Part shown: one piece after another, positions 52,922 through 61,275 of the stretch | How positions within the stretch are numbered: position 1 is the first letter of the stretch | Layout: each line of letters starts with the position of its first letter | Assembly: GCF_900091565.1 (NCBI RefSeq) | Contig: NZ_FMCV01000008.1 | Span: forward strand, 124,001 to 188,000 | Direction: 5' to 3' | Length of the DNA stretch: 64,000 nucleotides | Origin: Micromonospora marina | GTDB taxonomy: Bacteria > Actinomycetota > Actinomycetes > Mycobacteriales > Micromonosporaceae | Notes under the pieces: model-generated | What the model was told of the DNA's origin: nothing | What the model saw: the letters and a program-made list of their open reading frames with translations, nothing else | Database searches by the model: none | Position numbers and translations under genes: made by a program

Positions 52922-55048
52922 TCAGTCCCGCGCGGGGACCGGCTCGGCCGGCGCCTCACGGGGCGCGTCGGCGTCCCGGGCGATCCGTCCGGGCCACCAG
53001 AACCGGTCGCCGAGCAGGAACGCCAGTGACGGCACCAGGACGGTACGGACCAGCAGCGTGTCCAGCAGCACGCCGATGCAGACGATGATGCCGATCTGGG
53101 TGAGCGTGATCAGCGGCAGCACGCCGAGCACCGCGAACACCGCCGCCAGCAGGATGCCGGCGCTGGTGATCACACCGCCGGTGACCCGCAGCGCCGACAG
53201 CATGCCGTCGCGGGTGCCGGTGCGCCGGGCGTCCTCCCGGGCCCGGGTGACCAGGAAGATGTTGTAGTCGACGCCGAGCGCGACCAGGAACACGAACGCG
53301 AGCAGCAGCACCCCGCTGTCCAGCGCCGGGAAGTCCAGCACGTGGTCGAAGAGCAGCCAGGCCGCGCCGAGGCTGGCGAAGAACGACGCGATCACCGTCA
53401 GCACCAGCAGCAGCGGCGCCAGGATGCCGCGCAGCAGCAGCACCAGCACCGCGCCGACCAGCAGCAGGATGAGCGGCAGGATCAGTTGGAGATCCTTGGT
53501 GTTCGCCTCGCTCGAGTCGTAGGTGGCGGCGACCGAACCACCGACCAGGGCGCCGTCGGGGGCGTCCGCGCCCTCCACGGCGGGCGGCGACGAGTCCGGT
53601 ACGGCGGACACGGCCTCACGCAGCGCCACCACGGCCCGGTCGGACGCGGCGCTGCCCGGCTCGGCGGTGAGCACCACGTCGATCTGGGCGACCCGGTCGG
53701 CGGCGGTGCCGGGCCGCGCGGAGGCGACCCCGTCGACGCCGCTCGCCGCGGCGAGGACCGCCTGGGCGGCCTGCGGGTTGGTGAGCACCGCGACCGGCTG
53801 GGTGCTGCCGGCCGGGAACGCCCGGGCGAGCGTCTCCGCCCCGGCGACCGCCTCGGGCTTCTCACTGAACTGCTCGGTCTCGGACAGCCCGGTACGGATG
53901 CCCAGGCCGCCGAGCGCGAGGCCGGCGAGCAGCAGGACGGCCAGCGCGGCGACCGGCAGCGGCCGGCGGACGACCAGCTCGCCGAGGCGGCCCCAGATGC
54001 GGCCCTCACGGGCGGCGCTGCCGACGCGGGGGACGAACGGCCAGAACAGGCCCCGGCCGAACAGCAGCAGCGCGGCGGGGAGCACGAACAGCGCGGAGAG
54101 CATGGCGAGGATCACACCGGTGGCGCAGGCCAGGGCGAGCGCCCGGTTGGTCTCCTGCTCGGACAGCAGCAGCGTGAGTACACCGAGGACGACGGTGCTG
54201 CCGCTGGCCAGGATCGGCTCGGCGGTGCGGCGCAGCGCCGAGCGCATGGCGGCGAAGCGGTCCTCCTCGCGGCGCAGCTCCTCCCGGTAGCGGGCGATGA
54301 GCAGCAGCGCGTAGTTGGTGGCGGCGCCGAACACCAGCACGCTGGCGATGCCCGTCACCTGTCCGCTGGGCAGGTAGATGCCGAAGGCGGGGACGAGGGA
54401 CTCCACCACGCGCAGCGTGATCTGCTCGGTGGCGCCCACCACCAGCAGCGGCACCAACCACAGGAACGGGCTGCGGTAGGTGACGAGCAGCAGCACCGCC
54501 ACCACGGCGGCGGTGACCAGCAGCAGCGTGGTGTCCGCACCCTGGAACACCTTGCCCAGGTCGGCGGTGAACGCGGGCCCGCCGGTGACCTCGACACTCA
54601 GCTCGCCGGGCAGGTCACCGACCGCCTCGCGGAGCTTCTCCACCTCGTCGACCACCGCCGACGGCCCGCCCTCGGTGGACAGCGGCACCGCGACCAGCGC
54701 CACGGTGCCGTCGGGGGAGACCTGGGCGGGGGAGACCCTGCCGCCCACGGCGAGCGAGCCGAGTTCGCCGGAGACGCCGTCGAGCGTGTCGCGGTCCGTG
54801 CCGCTGAGCGGGGCCCGGTCGGCGCGGCTGACCACCACCAGGGCGGTCTGGGCGTCCTTGGAGGGCAACTGCTCCTGGAGCCGCTCGACCTGGGTCGACT
54901 GCCACTGGACGGACAGGCCCGTGTCGGAGACGGGCTCCGGATTGTCCGGCTTCGGCAGCCCGAAGGCGACCACGCCGACGACGAGTGCGGCGGCCAGCGT
55001 GAGCCAGGCGGCCAGCCGGCCCCGGACGACGCGGGTGAACAGAGACAT
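52922..55048 (-). CDS. MMPL/RND-superfamily transporter
   Basis: A 708-residue inner-membrane exporter with 11-12 helices. The topology is the MMPL one: helix 1, a large external loop (about 35-170), five helices including LVFGAATNYALLLIARYREEL, a second external loop (about 375-510), and helices 7-12 with ALGVDYNIFLVTRAREDARR. Both GxxxDY-type segments are present (NYALL and DYNIF); the first Asp is replaced by Asn. Such proteins export lipids or hydrophobic toxins by proton flow. The divergent MarR gene is the probable repressor. The ATG follows GAGGGCATCAG. Confidence 0.93.
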   Translation of the reverse strand: MSLFTRVVRGRLAAWLTLAAALVVGVVAFGLPKPDNPEPVSDTGLSVQWQSTQVERLQEQLPSKDAQTALVVVSRADRAPLSGTDRDTLDGVSGELGSLAVGGRVSPAQVSPDGTVALVAVPLSTEGGPSAVVDEVEKLREAVGDLPGELSVEVTGGPAFTADLGKVFQGADTTLLLVTAAVVAVLLLVTYRSPFLWLVPLLVVGATEQITLRVVESLVPAFGIYLPSGQVTGIASVLVFGAATNYALLLIARYREELRREEDRFAAMRSALRRTAEPILASGSTVVLGVLTLLLSEQETNRALALACATGVILAMLSALFVLPAALLLFGRGLFWPFVPRVGSAAREGRIWGRLGELVVRRPLPVAALAVLLLAGLALGGLGIRTGLSETEQFSEKPEAVAGAETLARAFPAGSTQPVAVLTNPQAAQAVLAAASGVDGVASARPGTAADRVAQIDVVLTAEPGSAASDRAVVALREAVSAVPDSSPPAVEGADAPDGALVGGSVAATYDSSEANTKDLQLILPLILLLVGAVLVLLLRGILAPLLLVLTVIASFFASLGAAWLLFDHVLDFPALDSGVLLLAFVFLVALGVDYNIFLVTRAREDARRTGTRDGMLSALRVTGGVITSAGILLAAVFAVLGVLPLITLTQIGIIVCIGVLLDTLLVRTVLVPSLAFLLGDRFWWPGRIARDADAPREAPAEPVPARD

Positions 55049-55085
55049 CTGATGCCCTCACATATTGGTCGCGGGGGATTCTCTT

Positions 55086-55114
55086 TTGACGAGTATCTTG
55101 ATGAGCGAGATTAT
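55086..55114 (+). promoter_or_regulatory. marR promoter with dyad operator
   Basis: TTGACG (55086-55091) and GATTAT (55109-55114) are 17 bases apart. An imperfect inverted repeat, ATCTTG-N5-CGAGAT (55095-55111), fills the spacer and reaches into the -10. It is a natural binding site for the MarR protein, and could also control the divergent mmpL gene. Confidence 0.5.
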
Positions 55115-55168
55115 CCGGGGTGGTTCTATGCTGCAACCGGAACTGTTCGACAGGGGGTGGCGGCTAGC

Positions 55169-55702
55169 GTGGCGGCGCACAGGATGTACCGGCGGCGCGA
55201 CGACCCACGTGCTCGCCTGGTCGCCGACATCACGAACGACCTGCGTCGTTACTCGGTCGACGCGCAGCACATCGGGCACGCGTTCGCCGGGCTGCACGGG
55301 CTCAACGCCACCGACCTGCACGCCCTGATCGCGGTGATGGAGGCCGAGCTGGTGGGCGACCCGATCACCCCCGGGCGGCTCGGTGAGGCGCTCAACCTCT
55401 CCTCCGGCTCGGTGACAGCGCTCGTCGACCGGCTGGAGCGTGGCGGCCACATCCGGCGGGACCGGGACACCGCCGACCGTCGCAAGATCCTCCTGCACTA
55501 CGCCGACCGCGGCGCCACACTGGCACAGAGCTTCTTCGGGCCGCTGGGCCGCCGCACCGACGAGGTGATGGACCGCTTCAGCGACGACGAACTCGCAGTG
55601 GTGCACCGGTTCATGGCCGAGATGGTGCACTCCATGCGGAGCCACCGGGACGAGATCCGCGCCGCGCCCCGCCGTGGCGCCGCCTCCGGCCCGGACGACT
55701 GA
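55169..55702 (+). CDS. MarR-family transcriptional regulator
   Basis: A regulator of about 177 residues. The winged helix is GRLGEALNLSSGSVTALVDRLERGGHIRRDRDTADRRKILL (shown only as the block from about residue 72). Long N- and C-terminal helices serve dimerisation. The start is uncertain: GTG 55169 has AGGGGG 11 bases upstream, GTG 55157 and ATG 55184 are alternatives. Divergent mmpL and downstream cocE (2-base gap) are its likely targets. Confidence 0.88.
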   Translation: MAAHRMYRRRDDPRARLVADITNDLRRYSVDAQHIGHAFAGLHGLNATDLHALIAVMEAELVGDPITPGRLGEALNLSSGSVTALVDRLERGGHIRRDRDTADRRKILLHYADRGATLAQSFFGPLGRRTDEVMDRFSDDELAVVHRFMAEMVHSMRSHRDEIRAAPRRGAASGPDD

Positions 55703-55704
55703 TC

Positions 55705-57354
55705 ATGCGGCTGGTCACCCGGGCCGCGACCGCGGCGCTGCGCCTGCCCGCCGCCCGCACCGGGCGGGTCACCGTCACCCGGGACATCCCGGTCCGGGTA
55801 CGCGACGGGGTGACGCTGCGCACCGACCACTACGCGCCCGGCCTGCCCGCCGCGCCGTGCGTGCTGATCCGCACCCCGTACGGGCGGGGCGGGCCGATCC
55901 GGCTGCTGGGCCGCCTGATCGCCGAGCGGGGCTTCCACGTGGTGATCCAGTCCTGCCGCGGCACGTTCGGCTCCGGCGGCGAGTTCGCGCCGCTCGTGCA
56001 CGAGCGTGACGACGGCCTGGACACGCTGGACTGGCTGCGCCGCCAGCCCTGGTGGACCGGCGCGTTCGGCATGTTCGGCGCCAGCTACCAGGGCTTCGTG
56101 CAGTGGGCGCTCGCCGCCGAGGCGGGCGAGGAACTGCGCGCGATGGTCGCCGTGGTGACCGCGTCGGCCACCCGCGACTCCACGTACGCGGGGGAGTCGT
56201 TCGCACTGGACACGGTGCTCACCTGGGCCGAGCTGCTCCAGGCGCAGACCGTGCCCTGGCTGGCCCGGCAGTGGGAGCTCAAGCGCGGCCAGCCCCGGCT
56301 CGCCCGCGCCCTGGCGCACCTGCCGCTGGCCGAGGCGGACCGGGTCGCCACCGGCGTGACGGTGCCGTTCTTCCAGGAGTGGCTGCACCACCACACCCCC
56401 GACGCGGGCTATTGGCGCACCCGGGTCTTCGGCGACCGGATCGCCGAGGTCCGCGCGCCGGTCGCCATGGTCAGCGGCTGGCAGGACATCTTCCTGCCGG
56501 CCCAGCTCGACGACTACGCCCGCCTGCGGGCCGCCGGGGCGCGTACCCGCCTGGTCGTCGGGCCGTGGACGCACGGCAGCCCGGGGCTGCTCCTGGCCTC
56601 GCTGCGGGAGGGCCTGGACTGGCTGGACACCCACCTGGCCGGGCGGCCCGGGCCGCGACGCGCGCCGGTGCGGGTGCACGTCGGCGGCGTCGGCGGCGGC
56701 TGGCGTGACCTGCCGGAGTGGCCGCCACCGGCCACGCCCGCCCGGTGGCACCTGCGATCCGGCGGCGGGCTGTCCCCGCAACCGCAGGAGCACGGCGAAC
56801 CGGACCGGATCTGGTACGACCCGGCCGACCCCACCCCGTCACTCGGTGGCCCGCTGCTGGTGGCACAGCGGGCCGGGGCGGTGGACAACCGGCCGGTCGA
56901 GGCCCGCCCGGACGTCCTCACCTACACCGGTGAGCCGTTACGCGACCCGGTCGAGGTGGCCGGGCCGGTACGCGCCGAGATCCACCTGCGCAGCGAACTG
57001 TCGTACCTGGACGTGTTCGTGCGTCTGTGCGACGTGGACCGGCGCGGCCGTTCCTGGAACGTCTGCGACGGCTTGGTCCGCGTCGAGCCCGGACGGTTCC
57101 CGCGTGATCCGTCCGGAGTGGTCACCGTGCCGGTGACGCTCTGGCCGACGGCGTACCGCTTCGCGCCCGGGCACCGGCTGCGGGTGCAGGTCTCCGGTGG
57201 CGCCCACCCCCGCTACGCGCGTAACCCGGGCACCGGCGAGCCGCTCGGCACCGCTGTGACCCTCCGTGCTGGATGGCGAGAAATCCTCCACGATCGTGAG
57301 CACCCCTCGGTGCTGGTGCTGCCGCTGGTGCCGGCACCGTCCACAGCGGGCTGA
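55705..57354 (+). CDS. CocE/NonD-family hydrolase (peptidase S15-like)
   Basis: A 549-residue alpha/beta-hydrolase with a C-terminal jelly-roll, as in cocaine esterase and X-Pro dipeptidyl-peptidases. The nucleophile is in FGASYQGF, the acid is Asp of SGWQDIFLPAQ, and the base is His of GPWTHGSPG. The C-terminal domain (about 320-549) has LTYTGEPLRDPVEVAGPV and GHRLRVQVSGGAHPRY. There is no secretion signal; the first 20 residues are basic and Ala-rich. It is co-transcribed with marR, so it may degrade or activate an ester or peptide that MmpL exports. Confidence 0.92.
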   Translation: MRLVTRAATAALRLPAARTGRVTVTRDIPVRVRDGVTLRTDHYAPGLPAAPCVLIRTPYGRGGPIRLLGRLIAERGFHVVIQSCRGTFGSGGEFAPLVHERDDGLDTLDWLRRQPWWTGAFGMFGASYQGFVQWALAAEAGEELRAMVAVVTASATRDSTYAGESFALDTVLTWAELLQAQTVPWLARQWELKRGQPRLARALAHLPLAEADRVATGVTVPFFQEWLHHHTPDAGYWRTRVFGDRIAEVRAPVAMVSGWQDIFLPAQLDDYARLRAAGARTRLVVGPWTHGSPGLLLASLREGLDWLDTHLAGRPGPRRAPVRVHVGGVGGGWRDLPEWPPPATPARWHLRSGGGLSPQPQEHGEPDRIWYDPADPTPSLGGPLLVAQRAGAVDNRPVEARPDVLTYTGEPLRDPVEVAGPVRAEIHLRSELSYLDVFVRLCDVDRRGRSWNVCDGLVRVEPGRFPRDPSGVVTVPVTLWPTAYRFAPGHRLRVQVSGGAHPRYARNPGTGEPLGTAVTLRAGWREILHDREHPSVLVLPLVPAPSTAG

Positions 57355-57378
57355 TAGGAAAAAAAGCGCCTCTGAGCT

Positions 57379-57421
57379 GGGCACTTATGCCTAACCGCGG
57401 TTAAGCTCGGAGCAAGTGCCC
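57379..57421. promoter_or_regulatory. Nested dyad with perfect palindrome
   Basis: GGGCACTT (57379-57386) is repeated inverted at 57414-57421. Between them lies the perfect 12-base palindrome TAACCGCGGTTA (57392-57403). This lies between cocE and the next gene, after an A-rich run. It could be a repressor operator or a terminator; the centres do not coincide, which favours two separate elements. Confidence 0.5.
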
Positions 57422-57524
57422 GGTGCCGTGCAGTTATCCGGCGGGGCGCGTCTGCGGATCGCATGTCATCACGCGGTGTGATTGTCGTGCCCTCGCCGGT
57501 CATCGATCGGAAGGGGGATCTGCC

Positions 57525-58433
57525 ATGACGTCGGCCCCGGCGAACCTGCTGGCCGTCCGGAACCTGTTACTCACCTACCTCAACGTGGACAAGAACGCCG
57601 TACGCGCCGCCGACCTGGAGCCGGCGGAGGTGGGCATCGTCGGCGACGTCAACCACCGCGGCGGCTACCACTGCGGCTCCGACCGGGTCGTCAGGAACGA
57701 CTACTCGGTGGTGGAGTCCAGCCGGGACCGGTCCGGGCTCACGCTGTACGCGTCAGCGCTGGACGTCGGCATGTTCTCCGTCCGTTCCGGTGGAGGCACG
57801 CACAACCTGCGGACCTTCTCCACCTGGATGGTGGCCCAGTGCGCGGCGAACGCGGCCGACACCCGGGACATCCGGGAGATCATCTACTCCCCGGACGGGC
57901 GGACGGTGCGCCGCTGGGACCGGCTGGGCCGGCGGACCAGCGGCGACAGCAGCCACCTCTTCCACACCCACTTCAGCTTCTTCCGCGACTCCACAAAGGC
58001 GGGGCGGGACCAGACCCCGCTGTTCCGCCGCTACCTCACCGCGATCGGGATGATCGCCGCCGTGAAACCGGAGGATGACATGGAACAGACCGACAAGCTC
58101 ATCAACGACACCGGCTCGAGTAGCCGTACCGTCGGCAACGTCCTGGCCGACCTGCAGAACCTGCGCAACTGGCTCATCTCGCCGGTCGGCACCAGCGGGC
58201 TGGTCGGCCCGCCCATGGCGAACTCGCCGTTGCAGCAGATGCTGGCGATGCTGAGCGCCTGGCCGGCGCTGGTGGCGCAGGTGAACGAGCTGTCCGGCAA
58301 GGACTTCGCCGACGAGGAGGAGATCGTCTCCGGGGTGCTGGCCGGCCTGCCGGCGGAGAAGATCGCCGAGGCCATCCCGCAGCAGATCGCCCGGGACGTG
58401 GCCGACGAACTGTCCCGCAGGCTGACCGCCTGA
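57525..58433 (+). CDS. Unknown protein with metallopeptidase-like His/Asp motifs
   Basis: I do not recognise this 302-residue protein with confidence. The N-terminal half has RGGYHCGSD, DYSVVESSRDRSGL, ASALDVGMF and HLFHTHFSFFRDS. The order of His, Asp and HxH recalls zinc ligands of M15-type D-Ala-D-Ala peptidases and of phage cell-wall enzymes, but the spacing between the first His and the Asp (31) is larger than usual. The C-terminal third is helical and may oligomerise (VLADLQNLRNWL...). There is no signal peptide. ATG 57525 follows AAGGGGGATC. It stands alone. Confidence 0.6.
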   Translation: MTSAPANLLAVRNLLLTYLNVDKNAVRAADLEPAEVGIVGDVNHRGGYHCGSDRVVRNDYSVVESSRDRSGLTLYASALDVGMFSVRSGGGTHNLRTFSTWMVAQCAANAADTRDIREIIYSPDGRTVRRWDRLGRRTSGDSSHLFHTHFSFFRDSTKAGRDQTPLFRRYLTAIGMIAAVKPEDDMEQTDKLINDTGSSSRTVGNVLADLQNLRNWLISPVGTSGLVGPPMANSPLQQMLAMLSAWPALVAQVNELSGKDFADEEEIVSGVLAGLPAEKIAEAIPQQIARDVADELSRRLTA

Positions 58434-58447
58434 CCGCCTGACCGTCC

Positions 58448-58476
58448 GGCGCCGCGACCGCCCTGGTCGCGGCGCC
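58448..58476 (+). terminator. Terminator hairpin
   Basis: A perfect 12-bp stem (58448-58459 with 58465-58476) has a five-base loop. It lies 15 bases after the stop of the preceding gene. Confidence 0.75.
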
Positions 58477-58489
58477 CCGGTCCGGTCTA

Positions 58490-58523
58490 TCGGCAAGAAC
58501 TGTTTCGCAACAGCTCTTGCCGA
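58490..58523 (+). promoter_or_regulatory. Orphan operator-like inverted repeat before the arsR scar
   Basis: The arms TCGGCAAGAACTGTT (58490-58504) and AACAGCTCTTGCCGA (58509-58523) match at 14 of 15 positions around the loop TCGC. It lies 15 bases before the start codon of the truncated arsR and probably was its operator. Confidence 0.6.
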
Positions 58524-58538
58524 TGTCAGGCTCGCCGT

Positions 58539-58750
58539 ATGGAACGACCCTCCGTCCGGCAGGTCACCGACTCGCGGGTCCTCGCCGCGCTCGCCCACCC
58601 TCTGCGCCGCCGGCTCATGGACGTGCTCAAGGTGTACGGCCCACCGGCCCGCCCGCGCTGCTGATCCCGCTCGCCGGTCCCGGCGCGCGCACCGGCTGGC
58701 TGGTGCTCGGCCGGGTGCTGGTGAGTCTCCTGCCGACCGCGCCGTCCTGA
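58539..58750 (+). pseudogene. Remnant of an arsR - MFS transporter unit
   Basis: The ATG at 58539 opens a typical ArsR/HTH_20 N-terminus (MERPSVRQVTDSRVLAALAHPLRRRLMDVLK in blocks, about 36 codons), which then runs into TGA at 58664. In the next frame the sequence GPPALLIPLAGPGARTGWLVLGRV resembles an internal helix of an MFS transporter and ends at 58750. An arsR gene followed by an MFS gene is a common pair in actinomycetes. A deletion that joined the two would explain both pieces. The product is not expected to function. Confidence 0.6.
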
Positions 58751-58799
58751 TGATGCACTGCGGCGGCGGTCGGAGCCCGACCGCCGCCACCGGCACGCG

Positions 58800-59003
58800 T
58801 TACATCGGACGAACGTTGTCCGCCTGCGGGCCCTTCTGACCCTGGGTCACCTCGAACTCGACCTTCTGGCCCTCGTTCAGCTCGCGGTAGCCACTGCTCT
58901 GGATGGCCGAGTAGTGGACGAACACGTCCGGGCCTCCGCCGTCCTGCTCGATGAAGCCGAAGCCCTTTTCCGAGTTGAACCACTTGACCGTGCCGGTTGC
59001 CAT
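58800..59003 (-). CDS. Cold-shock protein (CspA family)
   Basis: A 67-residue single cold-shock domain, an RNA chaperone for stress and general growth. RNP1 is KGFGFIEQ and RNP2 is VFVHYSAI; the start [16 protein letters not shown] is classical. The ATG at 59003 has AGGGAGAGACGC upstream. Many actinobacteria have several copies, so a constitutive role is possible. It is convergent with the arsR remnant and divergent from the next methyltransferase. Confidence 0.96.
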   Translation of the reverse strand: MATGTVKWFNSEKGFGFIEQDGGGPDVFVHYSAIQSSGYRELNEGQKVEFEVTQGQKGPQADNVRPM

Positions 59004-59183
59004 GCGTCTCTCCCTGTTCAATGCGAGCGAGCACCGGCTCCACGTCCGGTGATCGCCCTGTACCACCACGACAGTAACCGTCCGGACCGGAATCCGCTGC
59101 CGGAAGCGCGCGGCGCGCCAGTGAATACGTGCGCGACCGGAAAAAGACCCCGCTGTCGGGCCGGGCACGGCATGCTTGCCCCG

Positions 59184-59858
59184 ATGAGCAGGCAGACGGC
59201 TCTGGCCGACCTGGAGCAGGAGATCGCGGCGCCCGGCGGGGGCCCGGACGGTCTGCGCCTGATCGGTGCGCCGTTCGTGCCGGAGGTGCGCCTGCACCTG
59301 GCCGAGGACGCCATCCTGTGGTGGGCCCGGATGGAGGCCGCCGCCGGGCGGTCGCTGCCGCCGCCGTACTGGGCGTCGGTCTGGGCCGGCGGCCAGGCGC
59401 TCGCCCGGCACCTGCTGGACCACCCCGAGCTGGCCGCCGGGCGGCGGGTGCTCGACCTGGGTGCCGGATCGGGGCTGGTCGCCATCGCCGCCGCGCTGGC
59501 CGGGGCCGATCAGGTGGTCGCCAACGACATCGACCCGTACGCGGTGGCGGCGGTCACCGTCAACGCCCGGGCCAACCGGGTCCGGGTGACCGTCGACGGC
59601 GCCGACCTGCTCGACGGGGTGGCGGGCGCCGACCTGCTGGTGGCCGGGGACGCGCTCTACGACGCCGGCCTGGCTGCCCGGGTCCTGCCCTACCTGCGTC
59701 GGTGCGCCGCACACGGCGTGCAGGTGCTGGTCGGCGACCCGGACCGGGGTCACCTGCCGCCGGACGGGCTGGAACTGGTGGCGAGCTATCCGGTGCCGAC
59801 CACGGAACCCTCGGTCGACTCCCCGGTACGCCGGGTGCAGGTGCTCCGGCCCCGGTGA
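59184..59858 (+). CDS. Protein/lysine methyltransferase-like (ETFB-type) enzyme
   Basis: A 224-residue methyltransferase of the ETFB/PrmA-like branch, which methylates lysines of proteins. The SAM motif is [20 protein letters not shown], with [18 protein letters not shown] and the [10 protein letters not shown] motif in place of NPPY. The N-terminal [20 protein letters not shown] is characteristic of this subgroup. ATG 59184 is chosen; ATG 59172 is also in frame. The partner substrate is unknown. Confidence 0.87.
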   Translation: MSRQTALADLEQEIAAPGGGPDGLRLIGAPFVPEVRLHLAEDAILWWARMEAAAGRSLPPPYWASVWAGGQALARHLLDHPELAAGRRVLDLGAGSGLVAIAAALAGADQVVANDIDPYAVAAVTVNARANRVRVTVDGADLLDGVAGADLLVAGDALYDAGLAARVLPYLRRCAAHGVQVLVGDPDRGHLPPDGLELVASYPVPTTEPSVDSPVRRVQVLRPR

Positions 59859-59955
59859 CCGGCTGACCCTAGGGGCCGCCCCGGCCGGGTGTCGGGGGCC
59901 ACTGGGGGATCATGCCCGATGCGCCGGGGTGCCGGTGGCGCATAGCGTGCAGCTC

Positions 59956-60561
59956 ATGAACGAACTCGTGGCCGCCGGTGAGCTGCCCACCACCCTGCTG
60001 ATGGGGCTGCTCGGCGTGGTCATGCTCGCCGACGCCGTACCCCTGATCGGGGTGCTGGTGCCCGGCGACGCCGCGGTCCTGGCCGCGGTCGGCGCGGGTC
60101 CTCCGGCCGGCGGGGCGTTCACCGTCGCGGCGGTGGTCGCGGGCTGCCTGGCCGGCTGGTCGCTGAGCTTCTTCGCGGGCCGGCGCTGGGGCGGTCGGCT
60201 GCGGGACAGCCGGGTGGGCGGCTGGATCGGCGAGTCGCGCTGGGCCGCCGCCGAGACGCTGTTGCACAGTGGCGGCGGACGGATCGTGCTGGTGGCGCCG
60301 TTCCTGCCGGTGTTCAACGCGCTGCTGCCGCTGGCCGCGGGCGGGCTGCGGATGTCGTACCGGCGGTTCCTGGTCTGCGCGGCGGCCGGGGCCACCGCGT
60401 GGGCCGGGCTCTACGTGGCGCTGGGGCTGGCCGCGCGGGCGCTGACCGGCCTGCTGCCCGGGGCGCTCGACCCCACGGTGCTGACCATGGCGGTCGGGTT
60501 GCTGCTGGCCGGCCCGGTGCTGCTCGCCACCCGCCGCCGGCTGCGGGCGGTCACCGGCTGA
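59956..60561 (+). CDS. DedA-family membrane protein
   Basis: A 201-residue membrane protein with the DedA/SNARE-associated fold: LPLIGVLVPGD-like VPLIGVLVPGDAAVLAAVG, FFAGRRWGGRLR, and the second hairpin VAPFLPVFNALLPLAAGGLRMSYRRF. The DedA family transports undecaprenyl phosphate or phosphatidylethanolamine across the membrane, and its Arg/Glu pairs are partly visible (E and R in GESRWAAAE). It is shorter than the DedA-PAP2 protein at 50.5 kb and lacks the PAP2 half. It is monocistronic and ends at a hairpin shared with the convergent gene. Confidence 0.85.
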   Translation: MNELVAAGELPTTLLMGLLGVVMLADAVPLIGVLVPGDAAVLAAVGAGPPAGGAFTVAAVVAGCLAGWSLSFFAGRRWGGRLRDSRVGGWIGESRWAAAETLLHSGGGRIVLVAPFLPVFNALLPLAAGGLRMSYRRFLVCAAAGATAWAGLYVALGLAARALTGLLPGALDPTVLTMAVGLLLAGPVLLATRRRLRAVTG

Positions 60562-60606
60562 GCGCCTGGCCCGGCCGTCACGGGGAGGCCGGGCCGGGCG
60601 CGCTCA
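60559..60606. terminator. Hairpin exactly spanning two convergent stop codons
   Basis: The TGA of dedA begins the left arm (TGAGCGC, 60559-60565), and the stop of the convergent hydrolase gene ends the right arm (GCGCTCA, 60600-60606). The inner 9-bp stem pairs 60568-60576 with 60587-60595. It probably terminates both genes. Confidence 0.8.
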
Positions 60607-61275
60607 CCAGCCGCGGGCGCGCCACTGCGGCAACGCGGGCCGCTCGGCGCCGATGGTGCTGTCCTTGCCGTGACCCGGATAGAACCAGGTGTCGTCCGGC
60701 AACCGGTCGAAGAGCTTGGCCTCGACGTCGTCGACGAGCCGGCCGAAGCGCTCCGGGTCCTGGTCGGTGTTGCCGACCCCACCGGGGAAGAGCGAGTCGC
60801 CGGTGAACAGGTGCGGGGTGCCGGCCGGGTCGCGGTAGAGCAGCGCGATCGAGCCCGGCGTGTGCCCGCGCAGGTGGATGACCTCCAGCGCGCAGTCACC
60901 GACCGGCACCGTGTCGCCGTCGCCGAGCCGCTCGGCGGAGATGGGCAGCCCTTCGGCGTCGTCGGCGTGCACCAGCGCGCGCGCCCCGGTCTTGGCCACC
61001 ACCTCCTCCAGCGCGACCCAGTGGTCCATGTGCTGGTGCGTGGTCACCACGGCGGCCAGCCCGCCGTCGCCGACCAGCTCCAGCAGGCGTGGCGCCTCGT
61101 TCGCGGCGTCGATCAGCACCTGCTCGCCGGTGGCGTGGCAGCGCAGCAGATAGGCGTTGTTGTCCATCGGGCCCACCGACAGCTTGGTGACGGTGAGCCG
61201 GTCGAGCTCGCGCACGGCCGGCGGACCGCCGGGCGTGACGTCTCCGGTGTAGGTCATGACGGTGTTCAGATCCAT
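60604..61275 (-). CDS. MBL-fold metallohydrolase (glyoxalase II-like; Rv1637c homologue)
   Basis: A 223-residue metallo-beta-lactamase-fold enzyme. The metal-binding motif is THQHMDH (HxHxDH), further ligands are in HLRGHTPGSI, FTGDSLF and YPGHG. The spacing fits glyoxalase II or related thioesterases that act on mycothiol or glutathione adducts. In M. tuberculosis the orthologue Rv1637c sits beside uvrA as here. The ATG at 61275 is chosen, which overlaps the end of the upstream gene by 10 bases; ATG 61257 is an alternative. The two genes form an operon. Confidence 0.9.
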   Translation of the reverse strand: MDLNTVMTYTGDVTPGGPPAVRELDRLTVTKLSVGPMDNNAYLLRCHATGEQVLIDAANEAPRLLELVGDGGLAAVVTTHQHMDHWVALEEVVAKTGARALVHADDAEGLPISAERLGDGDTVPVGDCALEVIHLRGHTPGSIALLYRDPAGTPHLFTGDSLFPGGVGNTDQDPERFGRLVDDVEAKLFDRLPDDTWFYPGHGKDSTIGAERPALPQWRARGW

